This document shows positions 17,575 to 26,532 of a stretch of DNA of 64,000 nucleotides, piece after piece. This DNA is from Kushneria sinocarnis. GTDB taxonomy: Bacteria > Pseudomonadota > Gammaproteobacteria > Pseudomonadales > Halomonadaceae. Where the stretch lies: contig NZ_RBIN01000003.1 of the NCBI RefSeq assembly GCF_003633775.1, positions 124,001-188,000 on the forward strand, in the 5' to 3' direction. The position numbers and the translations under genes were made by a program. Position 1 is the first letter of the stretch. Each line of letters opens with the position of its first letter. Below the pieces are notes generated by a model. It was not told where the DNA came from. It was given only the letters and a program-made list of their open reading frames with translations, and searched no databases.

Positions 17575-17583
17575 TGGTATGAT
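17575..17583 (+). promoter_or_regulatory. Extended -10 promoter for the HMA-domain gene
   Basis: TGGTATGAT forms an extended -10 (TG-n-TATGAT), about 90 bases before the HMA-domain start in the divergent region with ygfZ. No good -35 accompanies it, as is usual for extended -10 promoters. Confidence 0.45.
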
Positions 17584-17674
17584 TTGGGCAATGGTGGGTC
17601 TTTACAACCATCTGCCAGAATTCGTGCATGCGCGCTGCATCACGACAATGATGAAATGACCGGAGAATTGCAGC

Positions 17675-17875
17675 ATGGCGGTATCACGATCACTGACACT
17701 CGAGGGGCTTGCAGGCGTCGAGGATGTCAATCGGGTCACCACGGCCCTGATGGAAGTGGATGGCGTCGACAGCGTCGAGGTGGCACGCGAATGGGCGGAA
17801 ATCGAAGGTCAGGCTCGTATCGGTGACCTGGTGGCTGCCGTGGAGAAGGCCGGCTTTCGGGCGCGTCGTGCCTGA
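17675..17875 (+). CDS. Small HMA-domain protein lacking the CxxC motif
   Basis: A 66-residue single-domain protein with the beta-alpha-beta-beta-alpha-beta layout of heavy-metal-associated (Atx1/CopZ) domains, seen in the LTLEGLAGVEDVNRV...VDGVDSVEV...LVAAVEKAGF pattern. In copper chaperones the first loop reads GMTCxxC; here it is GLAGVEDV, so both metal-binding cysteines are gone and the protein contains no cysteine at all. CGGAGA precedes the ATG. It lies upstream of osmC-like and uvrB. Function unknown; classical Cu+ transfer is unlikely. Confidence 0.8.
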   Translation: MAVSRSLTLEGLAGVEDVNRVTTALMEVDGVDSVEVAREWAEIEGQARIGDLVAAVEKAGFRARRA

Positions 17876-17947
17876 AGGCATCCGCAAGGATGCCTCGCGT
17901 GCACGGCCACCATGTACCACGGGCATGTACAACGGGAGAGTACTGGC

Positions 17948-18355
17948 ATGAGCATTCTGATCGAGACCGAACGTGAAGGCGCGCTGCGACAGCGCATTAC
18001 CCTGGACGAGATCCACGATCTTCACGCCGATGTCGCCGAGAGTGCCGGCGGCGAAGGGTGCGTCCCCGATCCCCACGATTACTTCGACATGTCGCTGGGC
18101 AGTTGCAAGGCCCTGACCGTGATGATGTACGCCCGCCGCAAGGAGATTCCGCTGAAAGGGGTGAGTGTCCGTGTGACCCGTGATGCCTCACGGGAGCGGG
18201 AAGGACATTACCGGCTGGATGTCTCGATTGGCCTGATCGGCGAACTCAGTGGTCAGGCGCGCGAGCGTCTGCAGGAAATTGCCGATCAGTGCCCCATTCA
18301 CAAGCTCATGACCGGCGCCAGCATCGAAGTGAATACCGAAACGCATCTGAGTTGA
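17948..18355 (+). CDS. OsmC-family protein
   Basis: A 135-residue OsmC/Ohr superfamily thiol peroxidase candidate that would reduce organic hydroperoxides. The two conserved cysteines are in LGSCKALTVMMYA (about residue 57) and ADQCPIHK (about 118). YhfA-like members share this short form. GGGAGAG eight bases before the ATG at 17948 selects that start over an in-frame ATG at 17912. It follows the HMA-domain gene by 72 bases and may be co-transcribed. Confidence 0.87.
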   Translation: MSILIETEREGALRQRITLDEIHDLHADVAESAGGEGCVPDPHDYFDMSLGSCKALTVMMYARRKEIPLKGVSVRVTRDASREREGHYRLDVSIGLIGELSGQARERLQEIADQCPIHKLMTGASIEVNTETHLS

Positions 18356-18490
18356 GCGCAGCAGGAGTGACGCAGGTGGTCGAGGGCTTGCAATCGGCGC
18401 CTGTGCCCGCATTCAGTCGGCATTGGTACTCGTTACGGTGGTTCCGTCGCTGACGGACATGCGACCGGACGGCGACAGCGGAGGGCCGGT

Positions 18491-20521
18491 ATGGCCAGAG
18501 AGTTTCAGATTGCATCGGAGTACAAGCCGGCCGGGGACCAGCCTACGGCCATTGATGGTCTGGTGCGTGGCGTCGAGGCGGGCCTGGCCCATCAGACCCT
18601 GCTGGGGGTAACCGGTTCGGGCAAGACCTTTACGATAGCCAACGTGGTGGAGCAGCTGCAACGCCCCACCATTGTCATGGCGCCCAACAAGACCCTGGCG
18701 GCTCAGCTTTACGGCGAGTTCAAGGCATTCTTTCCGGAGAATGCCGTCGAATATTTCGTCTCCTATTACGACTATTACCAGCCCGAGGCCTATGTGCCCT
18801 CTTCGGATACCTTCATCGAAAAGGATGCCTCGATCAACGATCACATCGAGCAGATGCGCCTGTCGGCGACCAAGGCGCTGCTGGAGCGGCGGGATGCCCT
18901 GATCGTGGTGTCGGTGTCGGCCATCTACGGGCTGGGGGACCCCGACCAGTATCTGAAGATGCGTCTGCACTTCAACCGCGGTGAGCTGATCGATCAGCGG
19001 GCCTTTCTACGTCGGCTGGCGGAGCTGCAGTACACTCGCAATGACACCGACTTCCGACGCGGTACCTACCGGGTGCGCGGGGATGTCATCGATATCTTCC
19101 CGGCTGATGCCGAGGAGGAGGCCGTACGGGTGGAGCTGTTCGACGAGGAGATCGAGTCGATCAGCCTGTTCGATCCGCTGACCGGTGAGATTCGCGGCAG
19201 GGTGCCGCGCATGACCATCTATCCCAAGACGCACTATGTGACCCCCCGGGAGACCATTCTCGAGGCCGTGGAGTCGATCAAGGGCGAGCTCAACGAACGG
19301 CTCGAATGGCTGCGCAACCATGACAAGCTGGTCGAGGCGCAGCGGCTGGAGCAGCGTACCCTCTACGATATCGAGATGATGCTGGAGCTGGGATACTGCA
19401 ACGGGATCGAGAACTACTCGCGCTATCTTTCCGGGCGCGACCCCGGTCAGGCGCCGCCGACCTTCTTCGACTATCTGCCCGACGATGCACTGGTCTTCAT
19501 TGATGAATCGCACGTCAGCGTGCCGCAGGTCGGGGGCATGTACAAGGGTGATCGTTCGCGCAAGGAGACCCTGGTCGAATACGGCTTCCGCCTGCCTTCG
19601 GCGCTGGATAACCGACCGATGAAGTTCGAGGAGTGGGAGTCGATCCTGCCCCAGACAGTGTTCGTCTCGGCGACACCGGGCCCCTATGAGGAGAAGCATG
19701 CGGGGCAGGTGGTCGAGCAGGTGGTGCGTCCTACCGGGCTGCTGGACCCCGAGGTCGAGGTTCGTCCGGCGACCACCCAGGTGGATGATCTGCTGTCGGA
19801 AGTGCAGCAGCGTGTCGGCGTTGGCGAGCGGGTGCTGGTCACCACGCTGACCAAGCGCATGGCCGAGGATCTCACCGAATATCTCGATGAGCACGATATC
19901 AGGGTGCGTTATCTGCACTCCGACATCGATACCGTGGAGCGTGTGGAAATCATTCGTGACCTGCGCCTGGGCAAGTTCGATGTGCTGGTGGGCATCAACC
20001 TGCTGCGCGAGGGGCTGGATATCCCGGAAGTCTCGCTGGTGGCCATTCTGGATGCCGACAAGGAAGGCTTTCTGCGTGCCGAACGCTCGCTGATCCAGAC
20101 CATCGGCCGGGCCGCGCGCAACGCCAATGGCAAGGCCATGCTCTACGCCGATCGCATTACCGACTCCATGCGCCGTGCCATGGACGAGACCGAGCGGCGT
20201 CGCGCCAAGCAGATGGCCTTCAACGAGGAGCATGGCATCACGCCGCGTACCATCACCAAGAACGTGGCGGATATCATGGAGGCCTCCCAGGCGCCCGGCA
20301 CCCGGCGTGGCAAGCGCAAGAGCGAGCGTCAGGCGGCTGACGAGGGGCCCCGTTATGATGCCGAGCAGCTGCGCAACATGACCCTTGATGACGTCAATCG
20401 CGAGATCAGGCGGCTCGAGGACGAGATGCACAAGGCCGCAAAGAATCTCGAGTTCGAAACGGCGGCCCAGCTGCGCGACGAGATGCAGACACTCAATGCC
20501 CGCCTGATCGAACTCAAATGA
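18491..20521 (+). CDS. uvrB: Excinuclease ABC subunit B
   Basis: The damage-verification helicase of nucleotide excision repair, loaded by UvrA and partnered with UvrC. The 676-residue product is complete: Walker A GVTGSGKT (about 37-44), the beta-hairpin region [12 protein letters not shown], helicase motifs [14 protein letters not shown] and QTIGRAARN, and the C-terminal UVR domain ([23 protein letters not shown] is condensed here to its key acidic/basic pattern near 640-670). GGAG lies ahead of the ATG. It is followed by nei, giving a two-gene repair neighbourhood. Confidence 0.97.
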   Translation: MAREFQIASEYKPAGDQPTAIDGLVRGVEAGLAHQTLLGVTGSGKTFTIANVVEQLQRPTIVMAPNKTLAAQLYGEFKAFFPENAVEYFVSYYDYYQPEAYVPSSDTFIEKDASINDHIEQMRLSATKALLERRDALIVVSVSAIYGLGDPDQYLKMRLHFNRGELIDQRAFLRRLAELQYTRNDTDFRRGTYRVRGDVIDIFPADAEEEAVRVELFDEEIESISLFDPLTGEIRGRVPRMTIYPKTHYVTPRETILEAVESIKGELNERLEWLRNHDKLVEAQRLEQRTLYDIEMMLELGYCNGIENYSRYLSGRDPGQAPPTFFDYLPDDALVFIDESHVSVPQVGGMYKGDRSRKETLVEYGFRLPSALDNRPMKFEEWESILPQTVFVSATPGPYEEKHAGQVVEQVVRPTGLLDPEVEVRPATTQVDDLLSEVQQRVGVGERVLVTTLTKRMAEDLTEYLDEHDIRVRYLHSDIDTVERVEIIRDLRLGKFDVLVGINLLREGLDIPEVSLVAILDADKEGFLRAERSLIQTIGRAARNANGKAMLYADRITDSMRRAMDETERRRAKQMAFNEEHGITPRTITKNVADIMEASQAPGTRRGKRKSERQAADEGPRYDAEQLRNMTLDDVNREIRRLEDEMHKAAKNLEFETAAQLRDEMQTLNARLIELK

Positions 20522-20560
20522 GGCAGCCTGCGTACTCGCTGGACAGTTGCGAGGGAAGCC

Positions 20561-21388
20561 ATGCCCGAGGGACCTGAAATCCGGCGCACGGCCGATCGGC
20601 TGGGCAGGGTATTGCAGGGGCAAGCGCTCGACTCGGTCTGGCTGGCCTTCGAGTCGCTGCGTCATCATGAGTCGCAACTCATCGGCTGCCGGGTGGCTGC
20701 GGTGGACAGCTGGGGCAAGGCACTGCTGGTCCGTTTTGCCAACGATCGGGTGCTCTACTCGCACAATCAGCTCTATGGGGTATGGCGCATCATGCGACGG
20801 GAACGAACGCCGCAGACCCGTCGCTCTCCCCGGGTGCGACTGAGCACGGCCACCCATTCGGCATGGCTGTTCAGCGCCTCGGATGTGTCGCTCTGGACGG
20901 TCGACACGCTAAAGCAGCACCCCTTTCTGGCACGGCTGGGGCCGGACCCCCTGACCCATGGGGTCACGACCGATCAGCTTGTGTCGCGTCTGGGGGAGCG
21001 CCGGTTTGCCGGTCGCAGGCTGGGGACGCTGCTGCTGGATCAGGGCTTTCTTGCCGGGATCGGCAATTATCTGAGATCGGAAATACTGTTCTTCGCGGCG
21101 CTGGCGCCCGGGGTCCGTCCCCGGGAACTGTCGGACCACCATCTCCGATGGCTGGCGAAGTGCATCCTTGACATCACCCGGCGTGCCTATCGGCTGGCGG
21201 GTGTGACCAATGAAGAGCGATGGCGTCAGCCGCTGATCGAACAGGGTTGGCCACGGCGTCGCTGGCGGCATGCCGTATTCAATCGCGAGGCAGAGCCCTG
21301 TTTCTTCTGTGGCACCCCGATTGCCAGACGGATGGTTGCTTCCCGGCGGCTGTATTATTGTCCCGGCTGTCAGCCTGGTCCGATCTGA
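20561..21388 (+). CDS. nei: Endonuclease VIII (DNA glycosylase/AP lyase)
   Basis: A bifunctional glycosylase that removes oxidised pyrimidines. The N-terminus MPEGPEIRR supplies the catalytic Pro2 and Glu3 of the Fpg/Nei family. The helix-two-turn-helix region contains LLLDQGFLAGIGNYLRSE, and the C-terminal zinc finger is CFFCGT...YYCPGC. Length (275) and the Nei-type sequence after the N-terminus separate it from MutM. It begins 39 bases after uvrB. Confidence 0.92.
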   Translation: MPEGPEIRRTADRLGRVLQGQALDSVWLAFESLRHHESQLIGCRVAAVDSWGKALLVRFANDRVLYSHNQLYGVWRIMRRERTPQTRRSPRVRLSTATHSAWLFSASDVSLWTVDTLKQHPFLARLGPDPLTHGVTTDQLVSRLGERRFAGRRLGTLLLDQGFLAGIGNYLRSEILFFAALAPGVRPRELSDHHLRWLAKCILDITRRAYRLAGVTNEERWRQPLIEQGWPRRRWRHAVFNREAEPCFFCGTPIARRMVASRRLYYCPGCQPGPI

Positions 21389-21487
21389 AGTACGCTGGAA
21401 GTGGTCGCTGCCTGCCCCGGCACCAGGGTATGCTGCGCGCATTCGTACGGGATGCACCTTGTTGTTCATGAAAGAGGCGGGTGAGCA

Positions 21488-22909
21488 GTGACAGGGTTAC
21501 TTGGTGGTATTTTCATTGTCCTGTTGCATCTGCTGGGGGCGCTGTCGGGTCTGATGGCGCTGATGTCCAGTCGCACCTCCCAGGGGGCCGTCGCCTGGAT
21601 CATTTCGCTGGTGACCTTCCCCTACCTGGCTATCCCGGCCTTCTGGATCTTTGGACGTCCGCGCTTCTACGGGTACGTGTCGGCACGCGAGGAGCGTGAT
21701 AGCAAGTTGCGCCGGGCACTGATCCCCTATCGTCGTCGGGTTGATCCCTGGGCCACGGTGCCCGAACAGGCGGCTGCCCGGGTCCGTGCGGTCGAACGGC
21801 TGGCAATGATGCCGATGACCCGGGGCAACCAGGCACGGCTGCTGATCGATGGGCAGGCGACCTTCGAGAGTATCTTCGCCGGACTCGACGATGCCTGTGA
21901 TTATGTTCTGATCCAGTTCTTCATCGTACGTGACGATCGACTCGGGAGAGAGTTCAAGCGTCGCATGATGCGCTGTGCCGAGCGGGGGGTACGGGTCTTT
22001 TTCCTGTTCGACGAAATCGGCAGCCGCAAGCTGCCCGACCAGTATCTGGATGAGCTGCGCGAAGCCGGTGTCGAGGTACATCACTTCGGTTCTTCACGCG
22101 GCTGGCGGCATCGCTTTCAGGTCAATTTCCGCAATCATCGCAAGATCGTGGTGGTGGATGGCCAGGAAGGCTGGATCGGTGGCCTCAACGTGGCGGACGA
22201 ATATCGTGGTGGCAATAAGCGTTACGGTGAGTGGCGGGATACCCATCTGAAGCTGCTGGGCCCCAGTGTGCTGGGGCTGCAGGAGGCATTCTGGGAAGAC
22301 TGGTACTGGGCTTCCGGGGATATCCTGTCCCTGCAGTGGCGGCCGGAGCCGGTGGCAGCCGATCAGCATGTGGTCATCGTACCCTCCGGTCCGGCCGACC
22401 GTCAGGAGACGGCCAGTCTGCTGATGCAGCATGTCATTCATGGCGCACAGCAGCGCATCTGGATTACCAGCCCCTATTTCGTGCCCGACCAGGGCGTTCA
22501 GGATGCGCTCAAGCTGGCGGCACTGCGGGGGGTCGATGTCAGGGTTGTCATCCCCGAGCGGCCCGATCATCTGCTGGTCTTTCTCTCGGCGTTCTCGTTT
22601 CTGGGGGACATGATTCGCGCGGGCGTCCACATCTACCGGTATCAACCGGGCTTTTTGCACCAGAAGGTCTTTCTGGCCGATGACCACACGGCAGCGGTAG
22701 GCACCGTGAACCTCGACAATCGTTCGTTTCGCCTCAACTTCGAAGTGACGGCCTATGTCGCCGACCAGGGATTTGCCGGCGAGGTAGAAGCCATGCTGCT
22801 GGCGGATCTTGAACGTTGCAGACAGGTAACGCTGGAAGAGATCACGCATCGGCCGCTATGGCACAAGCTGGCAGCACGCGCGGCCTATCTGGCGGCCCCG
22901 GTGCAGTGA
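21488..22909 (+). CDS. cls: Cardiolipin synthase (phospholipase D family)
   Basis: A membrane enzyme that condenses two phosphatidylglycerols into cardiolipin; cardiolipin content typically rises with salinity. The 473-residue product has two N-terminal transmembrane segments and two HKD motifs: NHRKIVVVDGQEGWIGG (about 217) and LHQKVFLADDHTAAVGT (about 393). The start is a GTG at 21488 with GAGG upstream. A LysR-type regulator follows 37 bases later on the same strand. Confidence 0.93.
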   Translation: MTGLLGGIFIVLLHLLGALSGLMALMSSRTSQGAVAWIISLVTFPYLAIPAFWIFGRPRFYGYVSAREERDSKLRRALIPYRRRVDPWATVPEQAAARVRAVERLAMMPMTRGNQARLLIDGQATFESIFAGLDDACDYVLIQFFIVRDDRLGREFKRRMMRCAERGVRVFFLFDEIGSRKLPDQYLDELREAGVEVHHFGSSRGWRHRFQVNFRNHRKIVVVDGQEGWIGGLNVADEYRGGNKRYGEWRDTHLKLLGPSVLGLQEAFWEDWYWASGDILSLQWRPEPVAADQHVVIVPSGPADRQETASLLMQHVIHGAQQRIWITSPYFVPDQGVQDALKLAALRGVDVRVVIPERPDHLLVFLSAFSFLGDMIRAGVHIYRYQPGFLHQKVFLADDHTAAVGTVNLDNRSFRLNFEVTAYVADQGFAGEVEAMLLADLERCRQVTLEEITHRPLWHKLAARAAYLAAPVQ

Positions 22910-22946
22910 TGAACTCCCCATGGCCGGGTGAAAGCGAGGAGCGTTC

Positions 22947-23864
22947 TTGAATCTGGAAACCAAATGGCTGGAAGACTTCGTGGCGCTCAATGGCACCCGC
23001 AGTTTTTCGGCTGCAGCGCGCCAGCGGCATGTCACCCAGCCGGCCTTCAGCCGGCGAATCCGCGCTCTGGAAGAAGCAGTAGGTGCCACCCTGATCGATC
23101 GTTCGACCACGCCGGTCAGCCTGACGCCGGAAGGGCAGCTGTTCCTGGTAACTGCCCGTCATCTGGTTGAACAGCTCAATGAGTCACTGGGGCATCTGCG
23201 CGGCCTCAACATGGCGAACGAGGCACTCGATATCGCGGCAGCGCACTCACTGGCGCTGGCCTTTTTTCCGCGCTGGATATCTCGCCTGCAGAAGGGGGTC
23301 GGAGAGTTGCCTACCCGCCTGCTGGCAATGAATGTCGGTGATGCCATCCATCTGCTGCGTGAAGGCAACTGCGACCTGATGCTGGCCTATCATGATCCTT
23401 ATGCCACCATGCAACTGGACAGCGATGTCTTTCCTTCCTTCTCCATGGGGGAGATCAAGCTCTTGCCGGTGAGTATCCCTGACGGTGAGGGCCAGCCGCG
23501 ATACGATCTCGAACAAAAGCGGGATATCCCGCTGCTTGCTTATACTCAGGGGGCACTGCTGGGCCGCAGTGTCCGCATGCTGTTGCGTCATGATCCGTTG
23601 CGTCTGAGGCTGCGTACCGTGTATGAAACCGCCATGGCGGAGGGACTCAAGGGCATGGCGCTGCAGGGTGTGGGCGTGGCCTGGATTCCGGATTTCTGCA
23701 TTCGTGAAGAACTCAGGGATGGTCGTCTGGTACGGGCAGGCGAGTCACGCTGGGATATTCCGCTGGAAATCCGGCTGTATCGCTGCGCCCTGGTTCATAA
23801 ACCGGGGGTGGAGCGATTGTGGCGTCAGCTGCAGAAGCTGCCGCGGGATTTTCTCGAGGGTTGA
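22947..23864 (+). CDS. LysR-family regulator, HypT-like
   Basis: A 305-residue LysR regulator: N-terminal winged helix-turn-helix (FVALNGTRSFSAAARQRHVTQPAFSRR begins at about residue 11; the core is SFSAAARQRHVTQPAFS) and a periplasmic-binding-like effector domain. The opening ETKWLEDF, QPAFSRRIRALE and the IAAAHSLALAFFP/LREG-x-CD patterns resemble E. coli HypT (YjiE), which responds to hypochlorite by methionine oxidation. The start is TTG at 22947 with GAGGAG seven bases upstream. The target genes are unknown; nothing divergent adjoins it. Confidence 0.85.
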   Translation: MNLETKWLEDFVALNGTRSFSAAARQRHVTQPAFSRRIRALEEAVGATLIDRSTTPVSLTPEGQLFLVTARHLVEQLNESLGHLRGLNMANEALDIAAAHSLALAFFPRWISRLQKGVGELPTRLLAMNVGDAIHLLREGNCDLMLAYHDPYATMQLDSDVFPSFSMGEIKLLPVSIPDGEGQPRYDLEQKRDIPLLAYTQGALLGRSVRMLLRHDPLRLRLRTVYETAMAEGLKGMALQGVGVAWIPDFCIREELRDGRLVRAGESRWDIPLEIRLYRCALVHKPGVERLWRQLQKLPRDFLEG

Positions 23865-23902
23865 AATACAGGATATCGACGCAGGATATCGGGGAGGCCG
23901 AG

Positions 23903-24178
23903 ATGACACAGCGCACGATCGAGGTTCGAATCGAGGGCCGGGTTCAGGGAGTCGGTTTTCGTCAGGCCACGGCACAGCAGGCACGGCATTCGGGGCTGAC
24001 AGGCTATGCGGAAAACCGCACCGATGGCAGCGTACAGGTAGTGCTGCAGGGAGAAGCGCAGGCCGTGAATGAAGTGCTGCAGTGGCTGGAGACGGGTCCC
24101 CCCGGTGCCACGGTGGCACGGCTGGAGACCCGTGAAATGCCGGTTGAGCAGCACTGGCACGAGTTTTCGACTCGCTGA
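23903..24178 (+). CDS. acyP: Acylphosphatase
   Basis: A 91-residue ferredoxin-like hydrolase of carboxyl-phosphate bonds. The anion-binding loop VQGVGFR (Arg about 22) and the catalytic asparagine in YAENRTDGSV (about 40) are both present. GGGGAGG precedes the ATG at 23903, which is preferred over the longer open frame. It is convergent with otsA. Confidence 0.92.
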   Translation: MTQRTIEVRIEGRVQGVGFRQATAQQARHSGLTGYAENRTDGSVQVVLQGEAQAVNEVLQWLETGPPGATVARLETREMPVEQHWHEFSTR

Positions 24179-24182
24179 TCGC

Positions 24183-24204
24183 CCGGGGCGGGCTACCGCC
24201 CCGG
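24183..24204. terminator. Hairpin between convergent acyP and otsA
   Basis: A perfect 9-bp stem, CCGGGGCGG with CCGCCCCGG, closes a 4-base loop within the 27-base gap between two convergent genes. U-runs are poor, but placement favours bidirectional termination. Confidence 0.5.
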
Positions 24205-24205
24205 C

Positions 24206-25609
24206 TTACTGTTGCTGGCCATCCCTGCGCCGGCCGGCATTGTGATCCAGCGCGGCGAGAAAGCTCTCGCTCCACTGATGGATGTCATTGTTGCGCAGCA
24301 CCGTCATCATGCTTTGCCAGCGTGCCCGTCGCTCTTCCAGTGGCATGGAAAGGGCCCGCTCCATCACTTCGGCAACGCCGTCGATATCGAAGGGGTTGCA
24401 CAGCAGGGCGCCGTCAGCGAGCTCCCTGGAAGCACCCGCCAGGTGGGAAAGAACCAGTACACCGGGATCTTCCGGATCCTGAGCGGCGATGAACTCCTTG
24501 GCCACCAGATTCATGCCATCGCGCAGGGGCGTGATCAGGGCGACCCGGCTCTGACGCAGGAATCCCATGATCGAGGCGCGGTCATAGCCACGATTGAGAT
24601 AGCGCAACGGCATCCAGTCATACTCTGCAAACCGCCCGTTGACGTGCCCGGTGACACGTTCAAGTGTTGTACGCAGTGCCGCATACTCTTCAACGTCGGT
24701 ACGTGACGAAGGAGAGATCTGGATATAGATCACGTTGCCGCGGCGTTCCTCGAAACGCTCGAGCAGTCGTTCGTAGGCCTGAAAGCGCTTGTAGAGTCCC
24801 TTGCTGTAGTCGAGCCGATCGGTGCCGATCATCAGTGGCCGGTTGTTCAGGGAGCGCTTGAGGCGCTGGCCTGTTGGCGAATGCTCGCCCTGTTCGGCCA
24901 TTTCGCGTGCAGTTTCGATATCGATCGAGATGGGATAGACATCGGCCCTGGAGCGCCGACCATCCACGACCAGCGTGCCATCTTCCTCGACTTCCGCGCC
25001 GATGCCGCGCTTCATGCAGTCCCGGAAGTTGTAGAGATCCAGATCGGTCTGAAAGCCGATGGTGTCGTAGGCACTCATATAGTGCAGCAGGTTTTCGTAT
25101 TCGGGCAGGATGCGCAGCAGATCCCAGGGGGGGAAGGGCGTATGCAGGAAGAACCCGAGCGGCGCTTCGACTCCCGACTGACGCAGCAGGTGACCCACGG
25201 CCATGAGCTGATAGTCGTGAATCCAGATACGGCTGTCTTCATTCACTACGGTACGAATGTTGTCCGCAAACAGCTGATTGACGGCCAGGTAACCCCGTTC
25301 CTTCTCCCGGTTGTACTCGATCATGTCCGGGCGATAGTGAAACAGCGGCCAGAGCACCTCGTTGGAATAGCCGATATAGAACAGGCGATGTTCCTCGATG
25401 GACATCGGAAAAGTGGCAAAGCGCACGCCATCGAAGTCGTAATGATCGATGACGCGCGAGGGCGCCTCTTCGGTGTTGCCATTCCAGCCCAGCCACAGCC
25501 CATCCGTGCGGCTCAAGGCGTTCATGACGCCTACAGCCAGACCGCCCTGACTGCCACTGCCCTTGTCGGGTGAGGGCACACGATTGGAAGCCACGATCAA
25601 TGAGTTCAA
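24206..25609 (-). CDS. otsA: Trehalose-6-phosphate synthase
   Basis: A GT20 enzyme joining UDP-glucose and glucose-6-phosphate. The N-terminus NSLIVASNRV, the phosphate-binding GGLAVGV, WIHDYQLM and the donor-site DRLDYSKGL and RDGMNLVAKE motifs are intact over 467 residues. The start is the TTG at 25609, preceded five bases earlier by GGGAGGAAAC; an in-frame ATG at 25651 lacks a ribosome-binding site. otsB lies 73 bases upstream on the same strand, so the pair makes trehalose, probably as a secondary osmolyte or thermoprotectant beside ectoine. Confidence 0.95.
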   Translation of the reverse strand: MNSLIVASNRVPSPDKGSGSQGGLAVGVMNALSRTDGLWLGWNGNTEEAPSRVIDHYDFDGVRFATFPMSIEEHRLFYIGYSNEVLWPLFHYRPDMIEYNREKERGYLAVNQLFADNIRTVVNEDSRIWIHDYQLMAVGHLLRQSGVEAPLGFFLHTPFPPWDLLRILPEYENLLHYMSAYDTIGFQTDLDLYNFRDCMKRGIGAEVEEDGTLVVDGRRSRADVYPISIDIETAREMAEQGEHSPTGQRLKRSLNNRPLMIGTDRLDYSKGLYKRFQAYERLLERFEERRGNVIYIQISPSSRTDVEEYAALRTTLERVTGHVNGRFAEYDWMPLRYLNRGYDRASIMGFLRQSRVALITPLRDGMNLVAKEFIAAQDPEDPGVLVLSHLAGASRELADGALLCNPFDIDGVAEVMERALSMPLEERRARWQSMMTVLRNNDIHQWSESFLAALDHNAGRRRDGQQQ

Positions 25610-25682
25610 GTTTCCTCCCTCGTCCATGATGGAATCGATCATTGTTGCCAATGATAACGCATGACGCAGCTCCTGCGCGCCA

Positions 25683-26441
25683 TTACTGCTTCAGGGTCGC
25701 CAGGCACTCTTCCAGCCACTGGCGGGCCTGTTCGGTATCGGCCAGTCGGAAGTCGGCCCGGGTTTCACCATCACCAACCTTGATGCCGAAACCGCCCATT
25801 GCCTGGGCACTGGCAAACCCGTTTTCGTCGGTTGCATCGTCGCCCACGAAGATCGGCTGACGACCACTGAAGGGCGTGGTGTTCATGAATGTCTCGACGC
25901 TCAGCCCCTTGTGACAGCGAGATGATTTGATCTCGACCACGCACTTGCCCTGGTGAAGCTCGAAATCGCTGCCGAGCTCATCCACCATGGTCTGACCATG
26001 GCGCACGACCGTATCAGCGAGTTCCGGGGCGCCGCGATAATGCACGGCAAGACTGGCGCCCTTGTCCTCTACCATCAGCCCGTGATGGGCATCGGCGAAT
26101 TCGTTCAGCCGCTGTCTGACACTCTCCAGCGGGCCACTGTCCATGGCATGCTGATAGCGGCCTGCGGCATCACGCCGTTCCGCGCCGTGCTGACCGGCAC
26201 AGGCCAGCTTCAGTGGTGCCAGATGATAATCGAGATCACTGATGCTGCGGCCACTGACAACTGCCAGCGCACCATCCAGTCTTTCCGAAAGTGCCTGCAG
26301 CAGGTCACGCAGCGACTGATCGACCATGACGCCGTCGGGATGATCGACCAGCGGGGTCAGGGTGCCATCGAAATCGAGAAACAGCGCCCATTCATGCTGT
26401 GAAGGTGGCAGCGGCGGGCGCGCATGAGTTGCATCGGTCAT
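25683..26441 (-). CDS. otsB: Trehalose-6-phosphate phosphatase
   Basis: A HAD-superfamily phosphatase (252 residues) that dephosphorylates trehalose-6-phosphate. Motif I is FLDFDGTLTPL (nucleophile Asp about 23), motif II lies in VVSGR, and motif IV is FVGDDATDENGF. It is the promoter-proximal gene of the otsBA pair, with AGGAAAG upstream of its ATG. Confidence 0.94.
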   Translation of the reverse strand: MTDATHARPPLPPSQHEWALFLDFDGTLTPLVDHPDGVMVDQSLRDLLQALSERLDGALAVVSGRSISDLDYHLAPLKLACAGQHGAERRDAAGRYQHAMDSGPLESVRQRLNEFADAHHGLMVEDKGASLAVHYRGAPELADTVVRHGQTMVDELGSDFELHQGKCVVEIKSSRCHKGLSVETFMNTTPFSGRQPIFVGDDATDENGFASAQAMGGFGIKVGDGETRADFRLADTEQARQWLEECLATLKQ

Positions 26442-26532
26442 GGATCATTCTTTCCTGTTCTCGGAAGATCATTGTCCCGGGTAGTATGGCTCCGATTTAC
26501 ATTCATGTCGGGCAAATTGCTGGCTTGTCCTG

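Noticed and set aside
19007-20857. 616-codon open frame antisense to uvrB and nei
   Set aside because: No family resemblance and no ribosome-binding site; uvrB on the opposite strand is unambiguous.
23903-25682. otsA start at ATG 25651
   Set aside because: The TTG at 25609 has a GGGAGG sequence at ideal spacing, while the ATG at 25651 has none.
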